From: Paracoccus sp. SMMA_5_TC
Lineage (GTDB): Bacteria > Pseudomonadota > Alphaproteobacteria > Rhodobacterales > Rhodobacteraceae
Direction of reading: 5' to 3'
Assembly (NCBI RefSeq): GCF_009696685.2
Contig: NZ_CP102355.1
Span: 744,001 to 808,000 of the forward strand
Length of the DNA stretch: 64,000 bases
The first letter of the stretch is position 1. The number at the start of each line of letters is the position of its first letter. A program made the translations under genes and the position numbers. Under the pieces are notes generated by a model. The model searched no databases. It had not been told where the DNA came from and saw nothing but the letters and a program-made list of their open reading frames with translations. This document shows positions 18,905 to 27,373 of the stretch, piece after piece.

Positions 18905-20989
18905 ATGACCAGCGACTTGCGCGTCGGCATCATCGGCGCCGGCTATATCGCGCCCTGGCACGCCGATGCCATCCGCGCCACCCCCGGCGCGCGGCTGGTC
19001 GCGGTCTGCGATCCCGCCCGCGACGCGGCCGAGGCGCTGGCCCACAGCCATGGCATCGCCGCCTTTGCCGATCTGGACCAGATGATCGCGGCCGGGGTCT
19101 GCGATGTGGTCCATATCCTGACGCCGCCGAACCTGCACCGCGATCTGGCGATCCGCTGCCTGAACGCCGGGCTGCATGTGCTGGTCGAAAAGCCGGTGGC
19201 GCTGTCGGTGGCCGAGCTGGACGAGATGGCCGCCGCCGCCCAGGCCGCCGGGCGCCAGCTGGGCGCCTGTCACAATTTCCTGGGCCTGCCCGCCTATGGC
19301 CGGCTGAAATCGGCGCTGCAGGCGGGGGATCTGGGGCTGGTGTCATCGGCCCAGATCAACTGGGCCTTGCCGCTGGTGCCGCTGCGCTCGGGGCCCTATG
19401 GGCTGTGGATGCTGCGCGAGACGCCGAACCTGCTGCTGGAACTGGGGGCGCATCCGTTCTCGCTGGCCACGGACCTGTTCGGCCCGCTCGAGATCGAGCA
19501 CGTCAGCCTGGGCCAATGGGTGCCGCTGCCCGGGGGCGAGCAGCGCCCGCAAAGCTGGCGCATCCTGGCGCGCGCCGGCCGGGTCGATGTCAGCATCGCG
19601 CTGTCGCTGGTCGAAACCTTCGACGACCGCTCGGTGACGCTGCGCGGATCCTCGGGGCTGGCACGGCTGGATTACGGCGCCGATACGCTGGTGATCGCCC
19701 GCGACAACACCGCCGATCTGGTGCTGAACCCGCTGCTGAAGGAGCTGGGACGCGCCGGCGGCCATCTGCGCGAAGGGCTGCGCAACGCCGTCCGGCAGGC
19801 CGCGTCGCTGAACCAGAAAAGCCCCTATGGGCTCAGCTTTCGCGCCACGGTCGCGGCCTTTCATGCCGGGCTGCGCGAGGGCCGTCCGGACCCGCGCCTG
19901 GCGCCGCCGGCCGCGCGCATGGTCATGCAGGGCATCGAGGACAGCCTGGCGCGGCTGCCGGAACTGCCCGCCGTGCCGGCCCGGCCGGCGGGCCGGCCCG
20001 CGCCGCGGGTGCTGGTGATCGGCGGCACCGGCTTCATCGGCCGCAACCTGACCCGGCGCCTGGTCGAACAGGGCCATGACGTGCGCGTGGTCTCGCGCGG
20101 GCGGCAAGGGCCGTTTCCCGATCTGGCCGACCGGGTGGACACGGTGGGCGTCTCGATGCGGGACGAGGACGGGCTGGTCGCCGCCATGCAGGGGATGGAT
20201 TGCGTCATCAACCTGGCGAAATCGACCGACAAGAACTGGCAGGCGGCGCTGGAAAACGACGTCGCCACCACCGAGCGCATCGGCCGCGCCGCGATCCGCG
20301 CCGGCATCGGTCGGCTGATCCACACCGGCACCATCGCCTCATACGACATGTCGGACCCCGGCCGGAGCATCACCGAGGCCACCGATTTCGGCGCGATGGA
20401 ACAGCGCAACATCTATGCCCGCGCCAAGGCCGAGGGCGAGCGCCGGCTGCTGGCCTTGCAGGCGCAGGGCTTGCGGCTGGTGATCGCGCGCCCGGGCATC
20501 GTGCTGGGCGACGGCGGGCCGTTGCAGCATTGGGGCATCGGCCGCTGGCATGGCGCGGGAGCGGTGCGGCTGTGGGGCAGCGGGCGCAACATCCTGCCCT
20601 TCGTGCTGGCCGATGACGTCTCGGACGGGATCATCGCCATGATGGACAGCCCGCGCGCCCTGGGCGAAAGCTTCAACCTGGTCGGCGAGCCGCTGTTTTC
20701 GGGACGCGACTATTTCGCCGCCATCCACCGCCGCACCGGCGCCCGGCTGAGGGTCAGCGGCTCGAACCTGACCGCATTGTGGGCGGCGGATGTGCTGAAG
20801 CAAGGTTTGAAGCGATACGCGCTGCGCCGGCGCGACGCGGCGCCGGCATCATTGTCCGACTGGAAGTCGCGCGGACATCTGTCGCCCTTCGATAACCGCA
20901 AGCCCAAGGAGCTGCTGGGCTGGCGCCCCGAGGCCGATCCCGACGCCTTCTGGCGCCGGGCCATCGATCAGGCGCATCTGTTCTGGTGA
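18905..20989 (+). CDS. Bifunctional Gfo/Idh/MocA oxidoreductase - NAD-dependent epimerase/dehydratase fusion
   Basis: 694 residues with two separate Rossmann enzymes. Residues 5-350: Gfo/Idh/MocA type, dinucleotide loop GAGYIA at 11-16 and the family EKP motif at 95-97 (VEKPVALSVAELDEM). Residues 367-690: extended-SDR epimerase type, GGTGFIG at 373-379 and the Tyr504-x3-Lys508 pair in YARAK. A Pro/Ala-rich linker (about 355-367) joins them. Both active sites look intact. It follows a glycosyltransferase by 9 bases, so a role in making or tailoring a nucleotide sugar for that enzyme is the simplest reading (inference). Confidence 0.87.
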   Translation: MTSDLRVGIIGAGYIAPWHADAIRATPGARLVAVCDPARDAAEALAHSHGIAAFADLDQMIAAGVCDVVHILTPPNLHRDLAIRCLNAGLHVLVEKPVALSVAELDEMAAAAQAAGRQLGACHNFLGLPAYGRLKSALQAGDLGLVSSAQINWALPLVPLRSGPYGLWMLRETPNLLLELGAHPFSLATDLFGPLEIEHVSLGQWVPLPGGEQRPQSWRILARAGRVDVSIALSLVETFDDRSVTLRGSSGLARLDYGADTLVIARDNTADLVLNPLLKELGRAGGHLREGLRNAVRQAASLNQKSPYGLSFRATVAAFHAGLREGRPDPRLAPPAARMVMQGIEDSLARLPELPAVPARPAGRPAPRVLVIGGTGFIGRNLTRRLVEQGHDVRVVSRGRQGPFPDLADRVDTVGVSMRDEDGLVAAMQGMDCVINLAKSTDKNWQAALENDVATTERIGRAAIRAGIGRLIHTGTIASYDMSDPGRSITEATDFGAMEQRNIYARAKAEGERRLLALQAQGLRLVIARPGIVLGDGGPLQHWGIGRWHGAGAVRLWGSGRNILPFVLADDVSDGIIAMMDSPRALGESFNLVGEPLFSGRDYFAAIHRRTGARLRVSGSNLTALWAADVLKQGLKRYALRRRDAAPASLSDWKSRGHLSPFDNRKPKELLGWRPEADPDAFWRRAIDQAHLFW

Positions 20990-21502
20990 TCAGAGCCAGC
21001 CTTCCAGCATCAGAAAGCCCGGCAGCCAGCCGGTCAGGATGCCACAGAACAGCGTGAACCAGGCCGTCGGCCGCAGGATCGGCCGGCCCAGCGCCAGAAG
21101 CAGGAAATACAGAAACCACAGCACCGCCCAGGCCGCCCAGTTCAGCGCCATCCAGTAATCGGCAAGGCTTGTCGCGGTGGCCAACGCCCGCAGCGTCACC
21201 GGCACCGCGGTCACGGCGACGAACAGGCTGAACCAGCCCAGCCCGCGGCCATCGACGCCGCTCAGCCGATTATGCGCCACCCACAGATAGGTGGTGGCGA
21301 ACAAAAGCCCCAGCGCGCCATTGCGGATGCTGGCGGCATCGGCCCCGGCGCCAAAGACATCGTGCAGCACCACCGCCCCCGACACCAGCGCCGTGACCAG
21401 GTTGATGACCACGATTTCCCGGTCGCTGATACGACCCATCAGCCACAGCCCGTTCAGAAACAGCACCGCGCCCACGTAAAACAGCACCAATCCCGTCAGC
21501 AT
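20990..21502 (-). CDS. AmiS/UreI family channel
   Basis: 170 residues, six predicted membrane helices. Members are proton-gated urea or amide channels. The family start is a short MLGLVLxYVG-type N-terminus, matched by MLTGLVLFYVGAVLFLNGL here, so the ATG at 21502 is used rather than an in-frame one 81 bases upstream. The segment TTYLWVAHNRLSGVDGRGLGWFSLFVA matches the conserved middle of the family. No urease or amidase genes are nearby, so the substrate cannot be inferred. Convergent with the upstream epimerase fusion, whose stop abuts it. Confidence 0.75.
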   Translation of the reverse strand: MLTGLVLFYVGAVLFLNGLWLMGRISDREIVVINLVTALVSGAVVLHDVFGAGADAASIRNGALGLLFATTYLWVAHNRLSGVDGRGLGWFSLFVAVTAVPVTLRALATATSLADYWMALNWAAWAVLWFLYFLLLALGRPILRPTAWFTLFCGILTGWLPGFLMLEGWL

Positions 21503-21639
21503 CCTGCACCCTACCAGCCAAAGCGACCCATCCGGCCGCCAGAAGCGGCGAAACCGCGCCAAGGTCAATGCCGCGATTTTCAACGGACGGGCAATTCAGA
21601 ATGTGCCGGCGCAAGGGGGCTGGCACGGGTGGGTCGCGA

Positions 21640-22590
21640 TCAGGGCGCGCGCACCCCGGTCAGGGCGTTGGCGCGCACCACCTCCCAGACGATCTCCTGC
21701 ATCCGCCGCGCCAGTTCCGGCGAAGGCGCCTGCGCCGGGCTGCCGTCGGCATGATGCAGCTGCGCCGGCAACCCGACGGGCGAGCGGCCGTAAAGCACGG
21801 CGTAATGGGTCAGCGCCACCAGATACAGACCCAGATCGCCGGGATGGATCGGGTCCAGCGCACCTTCGGCGTCGCGGCCGAACAGCTGTTCGCGCCGGGT
21901 CAGTTCGGCGATGCCCTTGGCTTCGGCCTCGGCCACGACCGCGGCCATGACCTGCCCCGCCGGAATCAGCCAGACCGGCCGGCCCGCCGCCCGCGCCGCC
22001 GGCCACAGCAGATCGGGCTTCCACTGGGTTTCCAGGTCCAGCGGCAGGCGGGACAGCCATTCGGGCTGATCGTCCAGCGCGTGCCAGGTTTCATACAGGA
22101 ATATCTGACCGTCGGGGTTGCCTGCTGCCGCCCGCGCCGCCCATTGCGCAACCGCCTTGCGGCTGTCCTTGTAGGCGATGGCATCCTTCAGCCGCACCAT
22201 TTCGGTCATCACGAAGGCGTCGTAGTCGCCGCTGTCCAGCGCCTGCCCGGCGTCGCGGTAGCGGGGCGTGGCGTTTTCGGCCTGAAAGCCGTTGATCGCC
22301 TCGGGGCCCTGCCAATGTTCGCTCAGCGCCGTGCCCCAGCCCAGTTGCAGCGCGTAATCATGCCCGGCCCCGGCCAGTTCCGCCAGCATCGCCGGCATGT
22401 CGCGCCCGACCAGGCTGTGGCCCAGGTGATAGACCCGCAGCGGCCCCTGGGGCAGCGGCCGAGGCGCGGCGTAAAGCGCCTGGACATCGGCGCCGTCATC
22501 GCGACCGCCGCCGCCCGCCCCGCGCCCCAGCACCAGCCACAGCGCCGCCAGCGCCAGCGCGACCAGAACCCCCGCCACCAGATACCGCAC
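21640..22590 (-). CDS. Membrane-anchored SGNH/GDSL-like hydrolase
   Basis: 316 residues beginning at a GTG (22590) directly after a strong GGAGGG site; an in-frame ATG 60 bases upstream lacks one. An N-terminal helix (about 3-22) is a signal anchor. The catalytic Ser is probably in VYHLGHSLVGRDMP and the block V Asp/His in DPIHPGDLGLYLVALTHY, consistent with SGNH esterases, although the usual GDS is replaced by GHS. Likely periplasmic. Substrate unknown; its nearness to the glycosyltransferase and sugar-enzyme genes may hint at a surface polysaccharide. Confidence 0.6.
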   Translation of the reverse strand: MRYLVAGVLVALALAALWLVLGRGAGGGGRDDGADVQALYAAPRPLPQGPLRVYHLGHSLVGRDMPAMLAELAGAGHDYALQLGWGTALSEHWQGPEAINGFQAENATPRYRDAGQALDSGDYDAFVMTEMVRLKDAIAYKDSRKAVAQWAARAAAGNPDGQIFLYETWHALDDQPEWLSRLPLDLETQWKPDLLWPAARAAGRPVWLIPAGQVMAAVVAEAEAKGIAELTRREQLFGRDAEGALDPIHPGDLGLYLVALTHYAVLYGRSPVGLPAQLHHADGSPAQAPSPELARRMQEIVWEVVRANALTGVRAP

Positions 22591-22653
22591 CGAACCCTCC
22601 GTCTCTGCCTGCCCTTGGGGTATAGCAGCCCCCCGCCGCGCGCGCAGCAAAAA

Positions 22654-22675
22654 GGCCGCCCCGCAAGGGACGGCC
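22654..22675 (-). terminator. Distal copy of a duplicated terminator hairpin, with U tract
   Basis: A 22-base imperfect palindrome (GGCCG...CGGCC), identical to 24629-24650, with five A's on its left (22649-22653), giving hairpin plus UUUUU on the minus strand. It appears to be the original end of the DUF475 gene's terminator, now about 2 kb away because of an insertion. Confidence 0.7.
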
Positions 22676-22693
22676 CCTTACGATAAATGATGA
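22676..22693 (+). repeat. Left terminal inverted repeat of the decayed element
   Basis: CCTTACGATAAATGATGA; pairs with 24611-24628 at 16 of 18 positions. Because the adjoining hairpin starts and ends in GGCC, the inverted match extends a few more bases outward on both sides. Confidence 0.7.
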
Positions 22694-22722
22694 AGCCGCC
22701 GAAGACCCTTTCGGCGGCTTTT
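22693..22722 (+). terminator. Intrinsic terminator just inside the left end of the element
   Basis: Perfect 11-bp stem AAGCCGCCGAA / TTCGGCGGCTT with a 6-base loop, followed by further T residues on the plus strand. No plus-strand gene ends here, so it may insulate the element from outside transcription. Confidence 0.6.
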
Positions 22723-22772
22723 CCAATTTCTTGGGCCCTCCTATCTGGCTTGTAGAGCAACGGGAAATACTG

Positions 22773-22981
22773 ATGAGCAACAAGCCTGACGGACGCAAGA
22801 AGCTGAAAAGAACCGACTGGAACGCCATCGTGGCCGCCGTAATCTTTACCATCATCGCGCTTGCTGTCATGGCAACCGCGGGGCTGTGGGCCGGAGGCTG
22901 GGGAGTATCCTTTGGTTCTTCACCTTCATTTTGCTGACCGCGAGCCGTAACATCGGCACTGCGATCGGGAAGGCAGTGTAA
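22773..22981 (+). pseudogene. Small membrane protein ORF with a frameshift
   Basis: Begins at an ATG preceded by a GGGAAA-type site: a basic N-terminus (MSNKPDGRKKLKRTDW) then a hydrophobic helix AAVIFTIIALAVMATAGLW. In the same frame it stops at 22937 (54 residues). One base out of frame, after the GLWAGG segment, the reading continues as GSILWFFTFILLTASRN and ends at 22981, a clear second membrane helix. This suggests a two-helix protein of about 69 residues broken by a one-base change. It lies inside the insertion element; no family recognised. Confidence 0.45.
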
Positions 22982-22998
22982 CGCTCTGCCAACCAAGA

Positions 22999-24556
22999 CT
23001 AAAGCAAATCCCGTTCAGAGATGCGCCCGCGTGCCAGCCCCAGGCGCATCGTGGGCGTTTTCTTGTCGGCAGCCCGGCGCGCAGCAGTTGTGGTAAAAAC
23101 GGTAGATCTCGGCGATCTTCGTGATCAGCTCGGGCTTGTGGAGGTAGTGCCTGTCCCAAGTGTGTCCGACCGAGCCGGACAAGATAGAGGGCCGGGACGC
23201 AAAGCGGATATTGCTCCGGAAGCAATGAAAGTAGGAGTCGACGCTGCGCAGCGTAGTCCTCGTCCGAGAGGGTGCGGATCAGGCCCAGGCTCCCCCCGGA
23301 CATCTCCGCGCGCCTGACCTGGCCATCAGCGACGACCTGGTTGTGCTTGTCATTGGTCATCCCCTTGTCGAAGCTGACCACCGCGATGTCGCACACCGCT
23401 GCGCGAATCTCCGCTGCGAAGGCCTGTTGAAGGCCGCGATCATCGTCCATCACCAGAAAGATCGGACAATTGGCTGACGAGACCATCTCGCGGATCCGCA
23501 GGGCGTGCGCGTATTGCAGGATGTCGTAGCGAACAAGAACGCCTTGGTGGGGCAGCTGATAGAGGTCTGTTTCCTTGACCCGCTTCTGCTTCTGCAGGCG
23601 CGCAAGGTAGGCCTCGAATTCGGTCTTCGTCCAAACGCGTGCATGTGTGCGGAAAGCGACCGAGAGATGATCCTCGCTGGCGGCCACGGCCCGCGCCTCG
23701 GCATCGTCCATGCTCATCGAGGGATCGAACTGGAGGGCGGCTTCCATGATGAAGCCCAAGCGGGCATGTGCGGTGCAGAGATGCTGGACGGCCACGGACG
23801 TCCGCTTCCGCTTTGTGGGCCAGTTGATGATCAGGGTCTGGCTGTCGGTCGCGAAGCGCGATCCCGCCTCACAGAAATCGACCTTGGAGAAATCCTGCCG
23901 CTCGGCCGTGAAGGCGCGAAAACGGTCATGAAAGTAGGCGATCTTCGCGTAGAGATACCGATAGGAGATGTCCGCGATCTTGCCGATCTTTGACAGCGAG
24001 GTGTCGTTGCAGAGCATCTGGAAGATCAGCGGTTCTTGTCGGATCGCTTATGGCGGCGGGCGGGCTTGCCGATGAAAAAGGTCTTCGCGCACAGGCGGCT
24101 CTGCCAGCGCGGATCACGCTTCGCCGTCTTGCCGAAGCGACGATGGAAACCGGGATTCTTTTCCGGCTCCATCCCGTGCGCGAAGCACTTCTGATCCGGG
24201 CACGAGGGGGCAGCCGGATTGAACTCGTGAAGTCGCTTGAGCCGATGGTGTTCCTCGGCTATCGCCCTGTTGTTCTTGAGCCGCGAGGTTCTGCCGCAAG
24301 TCTGGCTCTGGAAGAAATCCTCGTGCTTCTTGCCGGCCACCACTCCGCGGATGGTTCCTTTCGGAGCGGGTGGAGCGCCCCGCTGGCGCTTGAAGGGATC
24401 AGGCGGGATGCCGAAAGTTGCGCAAAGCGGATTGCGGCAGAAGTTCAGACCTACCCCATCGCAGGGGAGAGACAACCGGCGCGCGAGCGGCTTGCCGGCT
24501 GTCGAAGATATTTTCGAGACCTGATTCACCTGACACCTCCATCGGACCTCAGTCAA
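22999..24556 (-). pseudogene. Frameshifted zinc-finger transposase-like gene
   Basis: The coding signal moves between frames at three points: near 24020 (...HKRSDKNR then IFQMLCNDTSLSK), near 23245 (...DEDYAAQR then YFHCFRSNIRF) and near 23075 (NCCAPG then DKKTPTMRLGLARG). The N-terminal part has Cys motifs like those of transposases (FCRNPLCATFG, CPDQKCFAHG, then RWQSRLCAKTF where the expected first Cys of CxxC is Ser). The central region carries DSQTLIINW, FLVMDDDRG and HYLHKPELITKIAEIYRFYHN. The start is uncertain; the longest N-terminal frame opens with a TTG at 24556. With three shifts and a lost Cys it is almost certainly inactive. Confidence 0.65.
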
Positions 24557-24610
24557 GCGCAGTCAGGTAAAGAAAAGATTGGCCGCAGAGCGGCCAACCG
24601 AAGGGGTGTA

Positions 24611-24628
24611 TCAACATTTACCGTAAGG
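24611..24628 (-). repeat. Right terminal inverted repeat of the decayed element
   Basis: Reads CCTTACGGTAAATGTTGA on the minus strand, 16 of 18 identical to the left end. Confidence 0.7.
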
Positions 24629-24650
24629 GGCCGCCCCGCAAGGGACGGCC
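24629..24650 (-). terminator. Proximal copy of the duplicated hairpin, without U tract
   Basis: Identical 22-base hairpin 27 bases downstream of the DUF475 gene stop. On the minus strand it is now followed by CCTTACGG (element end) rather than by U's, so it should terminate poorly. Confidence 0.65.
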
Positions 24651-24677
24651 TCAGGATCGGGCAAAGAGGGCGCGGTG

Positions 24678-25712
24678 CTAGCCCAGCGCCTCGCCGTTGC
24701 GGCGGTTCCAGCGCAGCGACGACCAGAAGGAAATGCCGATCAGCGTGGCGCCGCCCAGGCCGGTGATGACCTCGGGGATATGCACCAGCGGCTGGACGAA
24801 CATGATCACCGACAGCGCGATGATGGCATAGAAGGCGCCGTGTTCCAGATAGCGGTATTCCGACAGCGTGCCGCGTTCGACCAGCATGATGGTCATCGAA
24901 CGCACATACATGGCACCGATGCCCAGGCCGATGGCGATGACGAACAGGTTGTGGGTCAGCGCAAAGGCCCCGATCACCCCGTCGAAGCTGAACGAGGCAT
25001 CCAGCACCTCGAGATACAGGAACGCGCCCAGCCCGCCCTTGGCGCCGGCATGCAGGGCCTCTTGCGAACTGTCCAGCAGCCCGCCCAGCACCTCGACCAG
25101 CAGAAAGGTCAGCAGCCCCCAGATGGCCGAGCTGAAGAAGATCTGCGCATCGGCCCCGTCCAGAAAGCGCGAAAACACCAGCACCGTGACCAGGACGATG
25201 GCGACCTCGATGCCGCGGATGGTGGCATAGCGGGTCATGCGCTTTTCCAGCCACTTGACCCAATGCACGTCCTTTTCATGGTCGAAAAAGAAGCTCAGCC
25301 CGACCATCATCAGGAAGGTGCCGCCAAAGGCCGCGATGGGCAGATGCGCGTCATGCATGATGCGCGAATATTCGTCGGGCTGGCTGGCGGCCAGCACCAT
25401 CGCCTGCCAGGGACCGATCTTGGCGGCGATCACCACGATCAGCAGCGGGAACACGATCCTCATGCCGAACACCGCGATCAGGATGCCCCAGGTCAGGAAC
25501 CGGCGCTGCCATTTCGGGGTCATGTCCTTGAGCTTGTTGGCGTTGACGATGGCATTGTCGAAGGACAACGAGATTTCCAGCACCGCCAGCACCGCACAGA
25601 TGAAGAACACCGACAGCGTGCCGCCGAGCGTGCCGGTGGTCTGCCAGCCCAGCACACCGCCCAGCATCAAACCCAGCACGGTCACGATGAAGGCCCAGGT
25701 GAAATATTTCAT
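24678..25712 (-). CDS. DUF475 / TerC-like integral membrane protein
   Basis: 344 residues, about nine hydrophobic helices. Conserved acidic membrane motifs ISLSFDNAIVNA near the N-terminus and LDASFSFDGVIGAFAL in the second half mark the TerC superfamily, whose members are implicated in metal (Mn) export or tellurite resistance; DUF475 itself is uncharacterised. The ATG at 25712 gives the family's MKYFTWAFIVTVLG start; an in-frame ATG at 25775 adds 21 hydrophilic residues and is possible. Its terminator has been split by the insertion element immediately downstream. Inner membrane. Confidence 0.85.
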   Translation of the reverse strand: MKYFTWAFIVTVLGLMLGGVLGWQTTGTLGGTLSVFFICAVLAVLEISLSFDNAIVNANKLKDMTPKWQRRFLTWGILIAVFGMRIVFPLLIVVIAAKIGPWQAMVLAASQPDEYSRIMHDAHLPIAAFGGTFLMMVGLSFFFDHEKDVHWVKWLEKRMTRYATIRGIEVAIVLVTVLVFSRFLDGADAQIFFSSAIWGLLTFLLVEVLGGLLDSSQEALHAGAKGGLGAFLYLEVLDASFSFDGVIGAFALTHNLFVIAIGLGIGAMYVRSMTIMLVERGTLSEYRYLEHGAFYAIIALSVIMFVQPLVHIPEVITGLGGATLIGISFWSSLRWNRRNGEALG

Positions 25713-25969
25713 GGTCGGGCGACGCGCCCCGTCCACCACGCCACTCCCCGCCAGGGGGTTGCCATTTTGCGACATGTAAAGAAATTCCAGGCGGCTGGTC
25801 AAAGTTCGATGCCGACATCACGAACGTGCCGCCACGTTCGCCAGAGGGGCCCGGACATCAAGCTGTTCGCGTGTCGCCGCATGCCGGCGATCACGAATGC
25901 GCGAAACATGCCGATTCGGCGGTGATTTTTCAAGCCCCTTGTTGCGGTGCAAACCGGCCTGTGCGGATT

Positions 25970-27373
25970 TCAGCCCGCGTCCGTCGGAAGGGTGATGCGC
26001 GCCAGCAACCCCTGCCCGGCGGCGGCTTCGACCAGTTCGAGGCGCCCACCGAACAGGCGGGCGATTTCATCCACCACCGACAGGCCCAGACCCAGGCCCG
26101 GACGCGCCGGAACCGAATCACCGCTGGCGGCGCGGTTGAAGCGGCCGATCACGGCATGGCGCTGCGCAGCCGGGATGCCGGGGCCGTTATCCTCGACCTC
26201 CAAGAGCGCCTGCGCACCCGCGCGGCGCACGCGAATGGTGACCTCGACCGCCGGACCGGCATGGTTCAGCGCATTGGACAGCAGATTGGTCAGCGCCTCG
26301 CCCAGCAAGAGCGGCTCGGCCCGCACGAAAACCGGCTCGTCGCCCTCGAAGCCCAGGTCGATGCCGGCCTCGGCCGCCTGCGGGATATGATCGGCGGTAA
26401 GGTCGCGGGCCAGGGCGGTCAGGTCCAGGCGCTGCAATTCGCCGCCACCGCCGGCATCGACCCGCGCCAGCAGCAGCAATTGCGCCAGGATGCGTTCGGC
26501 ATGGGCGACGCCGGCATCGCCCTTGCCGGCGGCGGCCTGCGCCTCGGGCAGGCTGGGGGCGCGGGCCGCCAGCGCCAGCTGCGTGCGCACCACCGCCAGC
26601 GGCGTGCGCAGCTGATGGGCGGCATTGCCGGTGAAATTCCGCATCGCCTCCAGCGCCGCGCCCAGCCGGTGCATGAAGCCGTTGACGGTAGCCACAAGCC
26701 CCGCGATCTCGGTCGGGACCGGGGTGGTGATCGGGCTGAGATCGCCCGGGCTGCGGGCGGCGATTTCCTCGCCCAGCCGATACAGCGGCCGCAACGACAC
26801 CGACACCGCGATCCAGACGATCAGCGCGGCGCCGCCGATCATCAGCGCCAGCCGCAGCGCCGAGCGCATCAGGATGGCGCGGGTCAGCGCGTCGCGGGCA
26901 TTGGTGGTTTCGGCGACGGTGACGACAAAGGGCACCTCGTCGATCCCGGTCGAGGCGGCGCGCGCAAGGCTGGCCACCCGCACCGGCGCGCCGCGGAACT
27001 GGCTGTCGGCAAAGGCGGGTTCCGCCCCCGGTCGCGCCGGCGCCACCGGCAGGTCGTCATAGCCGGTCACCAGCCGCCCCGGCGGGCCATCGACGCGATA
27101 GAACACCCGGTCCTGCGCCGCCGAACTGAGCATTTCCAGCGCGCCATAGGGGATGTCGATGGCGATCAACCCCTGATCGTCCAGCGAGGCGCGTTCGGCG
27201 ATGACCAGGGCCGATCCGGCCAGCACCCGGTCGGCCAGGGCATTGGCCATGCGCTGCGCCTCGCGCCAGGTATCGATCAATGCCGCCGCCCCCAGCACCG
27301 CGGTGGCCAGCAGCAGCCAGGCCAGCAGCCGCCGGCGCAGGGAATGGCGGCGCAGGGACGGCCAGACGCTCAC
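25970..27373 (-). CDS. tctE: TctE-like sensor histidine kinase
   Basis: 467 residues: first membrane helix about 13-35, periplasmic sensor domain about 40-165, second helix about 168-192, HAMP, then kinase core with His253 in NAAHQLRTPL, Asn in ALTNLLSNALNHA, DNGPGIP and GLGLGLSVV. The start overlaps the response-regulator stop by 4 bases. The pair is divergent from a periplasmic binding protein and tctCBA, the arrangement known for TctDE regulation of tricarboxylate uptake, so tricarboxylates such as citrate are the likely signal (family knowledge plus context). Confidence 0.85.
   Translation of the reverse strand: MSVWPSLRRHSLRRRLLAWLLLATAVLGAAALIDTWREAQRMANALADRVLAGSALVIAERASLDDQGLIAIDIPYGALEMLSSAAQDRVFYRVDGPPGRLVTGYDDLPVAPARPGAEPAFADSQFRGAPVRVASLARAASTGIDEVPFVVTVAETTNARDALTRAILMRSALRLALMIGGAALIVWIAVSVSLRPLYRLGEEIAARSPGDLSPITTPVPTEIAGLVATVNGFMHRLGAALEAMRNFTGNAAHQLRTPLAVVRTQLALAARAPSLPEAQAAAGKGDAGVAHAERILAQLLLLARVDAGGGGELQRLDLTALARDLTADHIPQAAEAGIDLGFEGDEPVFVRAEPLLLGEALTNLLSNALNHAGPAVEVTIRVRRAGAQALLEVEDNGPGIPAAQRHAVIGRFNRAASGDSVPARPGLGLGLSVVDEIARLFGGRLELVEAAAGQGLLARITLPTDAG

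Larger units (their letters stand above)
22676..24628. mobile_element. Decayed insertion element with terminal inverted repeats
   Basis: 1953 bases. Left end CCTTACGATAAATGATGA and the inverted right end CCTTACGGTAAATGTTGA match at 16 of 18 positions. The element is flanked on both sides by the same 22-base hairpin sequence (22654-22675, 24629-24650), which looks like a long target duplication inside a terminator. It contains a frameshifted zinc-finger transposase-like gene on the minus strand and a small membrane-protein ORF on the plus strand. The IS family could not be assigned. Confidence 0.72.

Noticed and set aside
16569..22600. A single polysaccharide biosynthesis cluster
   Set aside because: Only one glycosyltransferase and one sugar-enzyme fusion are present; neighbours (HPP-CBS, AmiS/UreI) do not fit, and strands differ.
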